DNA from: Psilocybe azurescens
Taxonomy: Eukaryota; Basidiomycota; Agaricomycetes; Agaricales; Agrocybaceae
Reading direction: 5' to 3'
DNA: 27,785 bases
Assembly: GCA_023853785.1 (NCBI GenBank)
Contig: JAJIRX010000249.1
Location: 1 to 27,785, forward strand
Part shown: in pieces, positions 19,130 through 27,785 of the stretch
Layout of the letters: the number at the start of each line of letters is the position of its first letter
Position numbering within the stretch: the first letter of the stretch is position 1
Notes under the pieces: model-generated
The model's database searches: none
What the model saw: the letters and a program-made list of their open reading frames with translations, nothing else
Told to the model about the DNA's origin: nothing
Made by a program: the position numbers and the translations under genes

Positions 19130-21529
19130 GGGACAGTGATCTAATTACGTACCGTACAGAATTTGAATTAATTATGATGTGATGTGTCACACGGCCTGAA
19201 AGAGACTTCGGTGAAAAGGCAATTATGTAGTGCTCGTCACGGTGTCAAGCGAGGGCCCAACAATGTCGTGTGAGGTACGGTGTCAAGTGGACACCACCCC
19301 TGGTACACTGCACCCTGGCACACCTTAGCCCCTGCGGGCGATTTTGATTTCGGCAGCCGGTTTTCATCAAATCTGGCGTCGGCTCCTGCCATTCTAATGC
19401 ACTTTATGTTGGGTACTTTCATCCCATTCTGGACACTTTTTGCCATCCCTGGTATACCAATTTAGGATGGATTGTGGGGAGAATTGGCAGGGGGGAAGGG
19501 GGCGGAGGTTCGATTGAGGTAAATAAAATATAAAATAGAATTCGTACTCGTCATTTGTCTAGCATGAATGCTCGTTTGAGAGATTGCAGTAAAACAGATG
19601 GTAAAATGGTTCCTCAATTTATGCAGTTTCTAGTACGGCCTCCGCCACGAGGTGTTGAAGTGCAGTACGGCTTCCGCATATCTTAAAATGCTCCACATAT
19701 CCAATACATATTTGTTATGCAGCTCACTTGGCAAATCAATTGAAATTTGAATGAGATTGGATGGAATCGGGGCCGCATTGACTTGGTCACTGGGCTTCAT
19801 CTGAAGCACCACGGGTGCCGCGGTATGTAAATATTGAGCGGCTGCCGTCCCGCCTTCTATTTACTGCCTCGCCCTAGAGCCGGCTCCATAATCTGTATAT
19901 ATATAATGGTGCCGTTCTGGTCTCCAAAATTGAGATTGGCAACTGGGGAGCTGCTTGAATTGATCATTAGTCACCGCCACTGGAACTGTGAATTAGCAAC
20001 CGGTTTTATGTTCAGCGGATGCCGGAAGACAGTCATAAACTGAATATCGGCAGCCGGTGCAAGGGGTGATGGATGACCCAGAAATTTGTGTGGCTGGCTC
20101 TGTAGGGTTTTCAATTATTTGCCACCAGTGCCACAGGTGAAATCCAGAATCTGGGAATTGGGATGGAACAGAAAGCGGTTGCCACAGAAATTTAGATTAC
20201 ACCATAGGCTGCCGTAACTTTTGTAAACGAGATGCCATCCAGTTCGGGAATATGTCAGGTGCCGTCATTGTCGTTGTCTACTATGTCTTCCCACGTCTGT
20301 TGCTCATATTTTAGTATACATGGGTGAATGTCAATATGAAATAGTTCCAAAATTATTGCCAAATAAAGTGGAGCGCATAACAACGCACGGGACCGCCGCC
20401 GCAGCTCTCCATGTATATTCTATGCCTTCTACATAATGTGCAACTTGATGAATCACAATCACAATCCCACTTGCAACCTCATTCCCATTCTCATTCCCGT
20501 CCTCATTCTTGTTCTTGATATCGTACATAGCATTATACTAGCTCATCTACAAACTACAGCTATGGCCACAATGACGATCACAAAGACATGCCAATGAAGA
20601 GTTCTATAAATGCTGATGAAGAGGGCAGCAGTGCACACACTTGCACATTCACTGTCCAGACGACCCGGCAAAGACCAACGCGGGGACCAACGCGGAGACC
20701 GCATAAAGTATAATAGAGTGAAGGGAAGTTAAGCGTTGAAGTTGTGGACGCTAATGACGTTAAACGTGGCGTGATTTATGATGCATGTAATTTGGATGTT
20801 TGTACCTGTGGCAGTTTGGGATCGACGGACACCCGTTTATTGGAAGCGATACATGCACGTGACTAAGACAGGACGAATGGCCGGCTCCCAACTCCTCCTC
20901 CTAATCAGCTTTACAGATCGTCCACTTTGAAAACATCTTCTCTATCGCAAATATGAACGACCTATTGTTTTGTGGGCTCACGAATGATGTACAGGTGAGT
21001 AGTGTTCAGATATTTTGAAGTCAGTTCCCAATCTGCAAATTGAGAACTCATATCATGTCTTCGCCGGACACCGGCACAATAGTTCAGGTATTGAAAATGT
21101 CGACAAGCTAACAACAACATGAAAAGTATAATGTCTCTTTCAATTTGTGTCCCAGTAGTGCGTTTGATGGCCTTACCTCCCAGAGACTCACTTTAAGCGC
21201 TGGGACTGCATAACGTACATCAGTATTTGTTCTGATATGACTTATTCTGAAATCCATTATTCCTCTATATACCTCACTGAGTCTCACAGTGTATTGAGGA
21301 TAACCATCGCAGTTTGCAGCGGCTGCTCGATCAAAATTGGGGTTTCATAATTATGTTTCCTCCGGCGTCCCATAATATGTCCATTATGTCAATATCAGGC
21401 CCCCAAATTGTTAAATTAAAGACAGAAACCACTTGTTCTATAAACCAGATCATGAATATTTTTCACCCTCTTCCCAAACTATGGTTTTATCTTCAATGAT
21501 ATCGCCGTGAATCGAGAGGGCTTTTGTGT
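19130..21529. other. Long region without a supported gene
   Basis: About 2.4 kb in which no frame longer than about 70 codons carries a recognisable motif. Between 19340 and 20170 the words GGCAGCCGG, GGTGCCG and TTGCCAC recur irregularly, suggesting an old degenerate repeat. An ATG at 20954 opens a short frame (MNDLLFCGLTNDVQ) that ends at a good GTGAGT donor at 20995. It is a possible first exon, but no continuation was found. Confidence 0.4.
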
Positions 21530-21735
21530 CCCCACATATTCCGGCCGGAGTCCGCCGGAGTCCGCTGCGGAATCCGCTATTCCGCTGCGGAATGAGAGCA
21601 AAAATATGGCACAAGGCCCTGCTATTTTATTTAATATCAATTCCGGCGGAATGGTGGATTCCGCAGCGGAATTGAACGGAATCCGTTTACAAAACGGAAT
21701 AGCCCGAACGGAACCGAAAACGGAACCATAAACGG
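21530..21735. repeat. TTCCGC/GCGGAA palindromic word array
   Basis: Recurrent self-complementary words: CCGGCCGGAGTCCGCCGGAG, TCCGCTGCGGAAT (twice), TTCCGGCGGAAT, TTCCGCAGCGGAATT and several AACGGAA copies. The array has the same TCC-N-GGA logic as the arrays at 9.4, 11.6 and 22.9 kb but a G+C-rich core. It abuts the 5' end of element copy A. Confidence 0.8.
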
Positions 21736-21739
21736 ACTT

Positions 21740-22900
21740 ATAATTTAATGTTATCGCTCAGCAATTCTCGGCAACTGTGAACAATGTCACGTGTGTGACT
21801 TTTGGTTGCCACGTCAGTCCGTTGGTTACTCCAACCACCCCACCTCTTCCTCCAACCACCACCACCCCGCTGCCGCTTCGTGCGTGCCCTCACCACCTCA
21901 CTGTTGTCGGTCGGAGCCAGGCACCCGCCAACCCGACCCGACATGCATCGCATCACCACCAACCGAGGCCATGCACGACGATAACGCGTCCGTGTACGAT
22001 GGTGACGACACCGTACACGCGTGCAGCCGTACAACAACAACAACAACAACACCGGACCGATGGGGAACGAGGGGGTGGGGATTGAGTACGAGGTAAAGCG
22101 AGGTGGGTGGGGCACAAGGCGGAACGAGGGGAGGCGACGAACAAGGCCGCGACACCACGTGAAAGTTGCGAATCCCACATACTGCCGCCACTAACCGCCC
22201 CCCCTCCTTTTGATATAGGACGACGACGACGCCGCGTATGTACAGCATGTACCGCAACACGTACAGTACGGCGACAGCACGCACAATGGCGGGCACGACA
22301 CGTACCGACAACAACAACAACAACGCGCACGGCACGTACCACGACACATACCGACGACACGCGGCATGTACCGCGACACGACAACGCGAACGGCTGCATG
22401 CACGATGGCCACGGCGACGATGACGACACGTCACGACAACCACAACGGACGGGGGCCACGTCGACAACCACAACGCGTGCGACGGACGCAGCGGCCACAA
22501 AGACGAGGATGACAACGTGTACGGCGGACGCGTACCATGGCCACGACAATGATGGTGCGTACGACTCGACCGACTACGTTCGGCGGGGGCTACAACCAAT
22601 ATGATCACCCTCCCGCCCCCTTTTTCATTTTTTACTTCTTTTTCACTTTTTTTTGTTTTTTGTTTTTGTTTTCTCTTTCTCTTTTGTTTTACATTTATAT
22701 GTTTGTTCATTCATTTAATCCAAGTACATATGCTCCTGCCCAGCTTTTTGTCTGTTATGTTTTTGTTTTGTTTTTTGTTTCAATGATGGATCTCACAACT
22801 AAATAATAATGTAGTACATAGCTATTAATATATTATATTATGCTCATGAATTTACACTAAGATTAAAGACTAATATATTCCAGTTGAAATCCAACTGGAT
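21740..22900 (+). mobile_element. Tandem-core repeat element, copy A
   Basis: The order is: a 5' module (TTCTCGGCAACTGTG, CCACGTCAGTCCGTTGG, GGTCGGAGCCAGGC, 21762-21925), a C-rich block CCGCCACTAACC-GCCCCCCCTCC (22187-22207), an ACGACACGTACC-rich core (22220-22590), a T-rich tract after CCCGCCCCC (22610-22690), a conserved stretch with TGTTTGTTCATTCATTTAA, TGCTCCTGCCCA and TCTGTTATGTTTTTG, the ATAATAATGTAGTACATAG module (22803-22845) and a CAGTTGAAATCCAACTGGA end. Open frames on both strands (21898-22710 minus, 22107-22604 plus) follow the biased composition and are not supported as genes. Confidence 0.7.
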
Positions 22901-22978
22901 TCCATTTCATTTTATGTGAAGTTAAAGTTGAAACTCCAACTGGAGTCCATCTGGAGTCCACCTGGAGTCCACCTATCA
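22880..22978. repeat. CCAACTGGA / TCCATCTGGAG palindromic word array
   Basis: CAGTTGAAATCCAACTGGAT, CTCCAACTGGAGTCC, ATCTGGAGTCCACCTGGAGTCCACC occur within 100 bases. The array forms the junction between element copies A and B and is the same word class found at the 3' end of copy C (9985-10010) and of copy B (23726-23742). Confidence 0.75.
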
Positions 22979-22999
22979 AAGTTAATTTTTTGAACATTT

Positions 23000-23742
23000 A
23001 CATATGCGGAGCAGGTAACGAGGCGGCGTGAGCGCAGCTTCGACCAAGTAAGTCGCAAACCCCACCCACCGCCGCCACTAACCCTCCCCCCCTCTTTCTC
23101 ATAGACCCGATGGCGTCGCGTACGTACTGCACACGTACTACCGCGACACATGCAACGTGTACGGTACAACAACGGTACATACGTAAAAGCTAGGACACAA
23201 CACGTGAGGGACAACGACAACGGCATGCAGGATGCGTACCGTGACATGTACGACACACGGCGGCCACGACAATGACACACACAACACCAAGTATGACACC
23301 CACGTACGGCACCCACAACAGCCGCAAAGGCGACAACGACGACATGTACGACACCGAGTACAACGGCCACGCATGACGGCCACAACGGACACAATGGCTG
23401 CAAGGACGACGACACGTACAGCAGATGCATTACCACGCCTGACGGCGGCATGTATGACTGATACAACCACCTGTCCACCACCCTTTTTTAAAATTTTTTT
23501 TTCACTTTTTCTTTTGTTCTCTCATTTTCTTTTACATTTATGTGTTTGTTTGTTCATTTAACCCCAGTATATACCCTCCTGCCCATCTTTTACTCTGTTA
23601 TGTTTTTTATTTTTATTTTATTTTGTTACAATGGACTTTGCATGTAGATAATAATGTAGTATATAGTTATTAATATATTATATTGCACTCATGAATTTAC
23701 ACTAAGATTGATAGATTGAAATATTCTAGTTGGAATCCAATG
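23000..23742 (+). mobile_element. Tandem-core repeat element, copy B
   Basis: It aligns with the second half of copy A: GTAACGAGGCGGCG.., CCGCCGCCACTAACCCTCC (23081-23099), a core of GTACGACAC and CACAACRGCC-type words (23120-23465), T-rich tract (23483-23535), TTTACATTTATGTGTTTGTT, CTCCTGCCCATCTTTT, TCTGTTATGTTTTTTA, the module ATAATAATGTAGTATATAG (23650-23690) and TAGTTGGAATCCAATGA. The 5'-most module of copies A and C is missing, so copy B is truncated at its 5' side or begins at the junction array. The 3' part from the T tract onward is the best conserved portion. Confidence 0.7.
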
Positions 23743-23752
23743 ATACAGGGTA

Positions 23753-23829
23753 GATTATATAAGCAGTGTACAGTAGGTGTATGATATAAGGATTATATAA
23801 GCAGTGTATAGTATATGTATGATAGTAGT
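23753..23829. repeat. 38 bp direct duplication
   Basis: GATTATATAAGCAGTGTA occurs at 23753 and again at 23791, each followed by a similar AGTA..TGTATGATA sequence. It is a simple two-copy tandem duplication just downstream of copy B. Confidence 0.8.
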
Positions 23830-23940
23830 GGTAACTGTGTAAATCTATTTTTATATTCAGCCTAAAGGTGTGGGAAATTGTTTTTACTCAGCTTCAAGCC
23901 GTGGGAATTCCACTTTATTACTGTATTGGCTATAAATAAC

Positions 23941-24065
23941 TCTATTCCCCTTCATTCCCCATCATTCCCCTCCATTCCCTCTCCAATTCCTTCATTCCCT
24001 CTTCAATCCCCTCCATTCCCTCTATTCCCTCTATTCCCTTCACTCCCTTTCTCAATCCCTCCAGT
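23941..24065. repeat. CATTCCCYT pyrimidine minisatellite
   Basis: About ten degenerate copies of an 11-16 base unit (CCATTCCCCTT, TCATTCCCTCT, CTATTCCCTCT). The strand is almost pure pyrimidine. It adjoins the 3' end of the minus-strand dioxygenase pseudogene. Reading that gene's frame into the repeat gives a meaningless Gly/Glu-rich tail, so the array marks the break point of the gene. Confidence 0.85.
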
Positions 24066-24089
24066 CCTAGGGAATATGTGGAGGAGTGA

Positions 24090-25390
24090 GAAGTACTGTG
24101 AATCGACCAACTTGGTTGAAATGAACCCAAATAACCCAGCACGCTTTTCCTCATATAAATGCAATGCAAGCACGGTCGCCGGGCATTTAGCGCCATGTCG
24201 TAGGACGTCCGAGTAAAGCAATAATGGTCCCTGGGTCATACCTCACTTGTAAGCCTATTTCTGGGATTTCAAACACTCCATTTTGATAATTTCCCAGAGC
24301 AGAAAGGATGTCGAACCAATGATGGTCGGATCCGTTATCCCGGTGAAATGGTGTGTCGCGATTACTTATGACACTTATAACGTTGAACAGCGTCCCCAAA
24401 CTTGAAGTATTCGCTGAATGTAGTCGCTGTGACGTCCAAAAGGGCGTTGATACCAACGATAAATAGATAAGGTTGAATGATTCTGAGAATCCCACCAATG
24501 ATTGCCTGAAATTTAATTATTCTTTCCAGCCAGATAATTGTATCATCATTTCTAAGGTTCCTTGAAACCTCCAAATGATTTGTTTTCTGTGCAATAGCAT
24601 TATGTATTGAGAATATAACATCATTCGGCGACCGACCTCATGACCCTGTTGGAACCAGGCTGGAGAAAGGTTCGCTTCTCCAGGCTGCAACCAGCCTTCC
24701 TTGTCATTGTAATGCCGAGGTGATGTTCTCCAACTTTTGGATCCTTTGTTTACAACAAGGATTTTGGACAAGTGTTGCATGTCTTCCCACACCTGATTCT
24801 ACAGACATACAGTAAAGTGGGCACCGGTCAGCGACATGATCACGGCGGCGGCCTGTTTACTCACCCTCCGCTTATCAGTTAGAATTCCTGGCAAATACCA
24901 AAACAGACATTTATCGTCCTTATCCGCTATGACGCAGGGATCGGCCGTAGTGACTCGGAGAGAACAATGGAGGAAAATTCTTCTTCAACTTCTTTTCCAC
25001 AAGAGAATTGCGTCCTGTGCAGTTTGTTGTCATTTGCTTAACATAGTCTTCTACCCTCCAACTTGTGTTCCCTGCAATTATATTGAACTTGTAACAACTA
25101 TACGTATATATTGGGGACACACTTTTGTTTCAAGTTGCCGTAATGAGGACTTCCACGGCTAGATTGACTTCATGCAGAAATTCCAAGTCCCAATTTGCAG
25201 GAAAGGGACAGTATTCTGCAGAGCGGGCTACTGCTAGGTCAAACTTCCGAATAATGTACAGCGCCACTTCCCATGTCAGGCCTGATGCTTGTTCTGGAGT
25301 GTTTTGCATGATGATAGCAAATTTTAACCTTGCGTTCAAACTTCTACATTCGCATATCTCAAACCACGTGGGAATGCTCCCACCATGAAT
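24090..25390 (-). pseudogene. TET/JBP-like 2-oxoglutarate/Fe(II) dioxygenase, disrupted
   Basis: The gene encoded a member of the fungal TET/JBP family of DNA-base dioxygenases, known to be expanded in basidiomycetes and often associated with KDZ transposons. Minus-strand landmarks in order are an upstream exon with LTWEVALYIIRKFDLAVARS (~25270), WRVEDYVKQMTTNCTGRNSL (~25040), DPCVIADKDDKCLFWYLPG (~24900), intron 24799-24864, and GWLQPGEANLSPAWFQQGHE (~24680). Then come TPFHRDNGS with the metal-binding H-x-D (~24345), FDILSALGNYQNGVFEIPE, VRYDPGTIIALLGR (~24250), LRHGA (candidate second His, ~24205) and GDRACIAF (candidate 2OG-binding Arg, ~24178), then YMRKSVLGYLGSF. Frame slips near 24980, 24450, 24220 and 24160 break it. 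The C-terminus is replaced by the CATTCCC array. Key catalytic residues are still readable. No KDZ transposase was seen in the window. Confidence 0.75.
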
Positions 25391-25399
25391 GTCTTCAGC

Positions 25400-26000
25400 A
25401 TGAGCGTAACGATTTTTTTTCTTGCGGGTGCGGGCTCCGCCATCCGGTGTTGAATGCGCCGGAAAAACGGACGGTGAGTGTACACAGGTGGCCGCCGCTC
25501 AATGGCCTCACTGCCCAGCACCCACATTACTGTATGTCAGTAGTCAGGTTTACATGTGAAGCACAACCCAGGAACCTTTATTGCATTACTCGGTCACGCC
25601 CTACAGCATGCCGCTCAATGTCCCGGCGACCGTCCTTGCATGCTGCATTGCTTTTTACATGAGGAAAAGAGTGTTGGGTTAGTTGGGCTCCTTCTAGCCA
25701 AGTTGGTTAATTCACGGCAATATCATTGAAATGAAAGACTAGTTTGGAAAGAGGGTGAGAATCAGACCAGCGATATTTTGTCTATTAAAACATGATTATG
25801 ACTTCTTAGAGGCCGTGGTTGATACAATGGCAGTGCGTCGGATGCCGGGACAATTATTATAATAGTGACTACCTCATTTAAATCAAACTGCTGTTGGATT
25901 ATTGCCTTTTCTACTGCATACATGTATTTTTTATCACCTCTTGAAACTACTCATCGGCCTCCAGCCTTGCTATGGAAGCAGTCGGCGCTTCTCTTTTTTC
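25400..26000. other. No recognisable gene
   Basis: About 600 bases between the dioxygenase pseudogene and the next minus-strand remnant. It could contain introns or a lost N-terminal exon of the dioxygenase gene, but no motif was found. A TAGCCAAGTTGG word near 25696 resembles a pol III A box but has no B box partner. Confidence 0.35.
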
Positions 26001-26007
26001 CTCCCCG

Positions 26008-27235
26008 CTAGTGATCGAAGTTTGTTACATGTACTTCTTCCATTGCCAATGGACCGTGAAGTACAGTATCTGCACATCCAAGCGGTAAACCAATGGATTG
26101 GTCGACTGCACTATCGTTGAAAGGCATGTCAATGTCTACCTGATCGCTGCCATCTTGACTGTCTGACCATTCAGGATCTGTAAACCCTTCCAGAACAGAT
26201 GTTGTGGTGTCACTACTATGGTCACTATCACAAACTTGAATCTTCGCCGGGATGTTGTCTCCCATGGAAACATCAACAGGTTCCATGGCTGCCGCTGCCG
26301 CCACTCTTCCTGTTGACGGAATAACTGAACCCGTTATAGAAGGTAAGGATACTCCTGGACGATTACAGACATAGGTTCTGGGGTGATGTGTATCTGGTGT
26401 GGGTGGAATCACCTTGGATAAAGTAGGCGGTGGTGTTTTGAAAAGCGGCGTCCGGGAGTGCGTAGAAGTCTTCTCCAAGTTCCTCAGCGAGTTCCACAGC
26501 AGCCCCATATCCCCCAATGACATGGCTAGATTGTTCTTTGGCATCCTCGCCGCTCTGAATATATTCATTCATTATAAACCTGGCTTGATTAAGCTTATCG
26601 GGCATGTCTCAACACATCCCTAATCGGGTTCACAGTTCGACATCCGGGCTCCGCTACCACAGTGGTGGTGTGATTCGGACACCGCTCGGCCATTCCAGGT
26701 ACACCATCTTTGAGCATGCTATCACTGGTATTTTCACCAGCAGCCGCATGGCTTCGAAGGTGCTGGAAATTTATTTGATTCAACCATTTCTTACGGCCAA
26801 GCGACATGCTCATACCTCAGTGTAGTATGCTTCAAAATGCCCTCAATAACTTCAACCGTCACAATCGGTTCCACCTGACCGGTTGGCTGACCTTGCCACC
26901 AATAGGAATGTTCTTTGGTCATGCCAAGGATTGCGAGGTCGCTGTCGGCATTGAATTCCATATTGATGGATCCAGGAAAATCAACTTTGAGTGGATCAAT
27001 CTTAGGTCCTTTCTTTAACTCCTTAAACCATGCATCAGAGAATTCCCGCAACAGGTAAGGGGGTATACGCGATATCCGTGAAGTGCACAGTGACCAATAT
27101 GTGCAAGTATTAAGACCTGTAGTTCAAATTAGCGTGCGAGAATAACAATTGATATCACGCATAAGTTCGTCTGTAAGATTTCGTGCAAATTGTTCTTCGG
27201 CGCTTGTAGGTCTCTGGCCATTACAGTCCTAACTG
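26008..27235 (-). pseudogene. Unrecognised gene remnant with acidic C-terminal tail
   Basis: Coding-like minus-strand segments follow one another: GQRPTSAEEQFARNLTDELM (~27210), an acceptor-like CTACAG near 27116 then VLILAHIGHCALHGYRVYP, EFSDAWFKELKKGPKIDPLK and MEFNADSDLAILGMTKEHSY (27045-26900), WWQGQPTGQVEPIVTVEVIE (~26880), KKWLNQINFQHLRSHAAAG (~26780), RFIMNEYIQSGEDAKEQS (~26570), GAAVELAEELGEDFYALPDA (~26490) and a Ser/Asp-rich tail to 26008. The segments lie in different frames with slips near 27065, 26795 and 26620, plus a likely GTGATT or GTATCC junction near 26410. Normal composition and predicted helices argue for a former protein. No family was recognised. It could be the N-terminal part of the dioxygenase gene or a partner gene of the same element. 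Confidence 0.45.
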
Positions 27236-27516
27236 CAGCACGTAAGCTAGACATCATTAAGTGTAGTTTAAGATGCACCATGGCTTCCCCTCATCAAAGG
27301 GGAAGTCTGTTGCAGAATGGTCGAATGCGGTGTAATGAGCTGTACTTGTTTCATGTTCATGGTTTAAATTAAGAAGCAAAGTTCAACTTGATCAATTAGG
27401 CAGACGAGTCACATGACCTGTATCACATTTTGGCCAGCATCGGCCGCCGCAGTTTAACACTTTGTGTTATTCGGATACCGCTCGTATTCAAGTTATAATA
27501 ATTGAAATGTAATTAT

Positions 27517-27785
27517 TTAAAGCCAAGGTGTGAGCATATCTGCCGCCTTTGTAACTTCTTCCAATGCCCTCTGCATAATCTCTACCTGTGCCGTTTCCAT
27601 TTGCAATTGATTATACCGCGCGTTTTGTAACACATAGGCAGTGTCTACATAAGGGAGGCCCAAGGCGGCTCCTCACGCTTTCATGTATGTCTTGAAGTTG
27701 TTCCCTGGTGTAATGCTAAAGAATATCTTGAGTAAATGTCTTTACCTGTCAGGCTGAATCTTTTCACATACAAAGACATATGGCT
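27517..27785 (-). pseudogene. Unrecognised C-terminal fragment, cut by the window edge
   Basis: From the window edge on the minus strand MSLYVKRFSLT leads to a GTAAAG donor, a possible very short intron (about 27718-27748), then REQLQDIHESVRSRLG. After a one-base slip near 27665 the reading continues LPYVDTAYVLQNARYNQLQ and EIMQRALEEVTKAADML, ending PWL at TAA 27517-27519. The last 60 residues would form amphipathic helices. In the alternative unshifted frame a TGA interrupts the reading (near 27671). No family was recognised. It may be the upstream neighbour of the 26.0-27.2 kb remnant. Confidence 0.4.

Noticed and set aside
19480..19510. Pol III B box (AGGTTCGATTGAG)
   Set aside because: No A box upstream at tRNA spacing and no terminator directly after it.
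21898..22710. 270-codon minus-strand frame in element copy A
   Set aside because: It begins with Lys-rich codons from the T-rich tract and continues in biased core sequence with several other open frames overlapping it on both strands; there is no conserved counterpart frame in copies B or C.
25685..25790. tRNA gene near TAGCCAAGTTGG
   Set aside because: The A-box-like word has no B box at the right distance and no cloverleaf could be drawn.

Overview
The window reads as repeat-rich, gene-poor DNA from a filamentous fungus, most likely an Agaricomycete (mushroom-forming basidiomycete). The evidence is the 54-78 nt GT..AG introns inside every recognisable gene, the gene families present (alpha-type kinase, a fungal integrase-core protein, a TET/JBP-like dioxygenase, sec61-alpha), and the dense transposon-like debris. 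I found no intact, confidently functional gene. Each recognisable gene carries frameshifts or nonsense codons and is annotated as a pseudogene.

Layout. At 0.5-1.3 kb there is an AT-rich segment bracketed by CACGGAC words. At 1.37-8.95 kb a pair of ~460 bp near-identical inverted repeats encloses two head-to-head pseudogenes, an integrase-core (DDE) protein on the minus strand (2527-4459) and an alpha-kinase on the plus strand (4685-7414), followed by a ~95 bp VNTR. At 9.4-11.85 kb there are arrays of self-complementary GTCC..GGAC words and a minus-oriented copy of an unusual repeat element with a tandem-repeat core; a tRNA-like pol III promoter lies just outside it. At 12.2-14.9 kb there is a second CACGGAC block, an unrecognised minus-strand gene remnant, a plus-strand sec61-alpha 5' pseudogene and a duplicated intron-bearing fragment. 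Between 14.9 and 21.5 kb there is mostly nothing recognisable, apart from an AT-rich block and a minus-strand remnant that may belong to a transposon-associated family (18.4-19.1 kb). At 21.5-23.75 kb lie two more plus-oriented copies of the repeat element, again embedded in palindromic word arrays. At 24.05-25.4 kb is a minus-strand TET/JBP-type 2-oxoglutarate/Fe(II) dioxygenase pseudogene whose 3' end runs into a CATTCCC minisatellite. At 26.0-27.8 kb are further minus-strand coding remnants that I do not recognise.

Two things deserve a second look. The first is the inverted-repeat cassette pairing an integrase-like gene with an alpha-kinase, which could be a large mobile element carrying a kinase. 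The second is the three-copy repeat family: conserved ends, a C-rich 5' module, a T-rich tract and an AT-rich 3' module surround a core whose tandem-repeat content differs completely between copies, and every copy sits in arrays of short palindromic words. All family assignments come from motif recognition by eye; no database search was possible.
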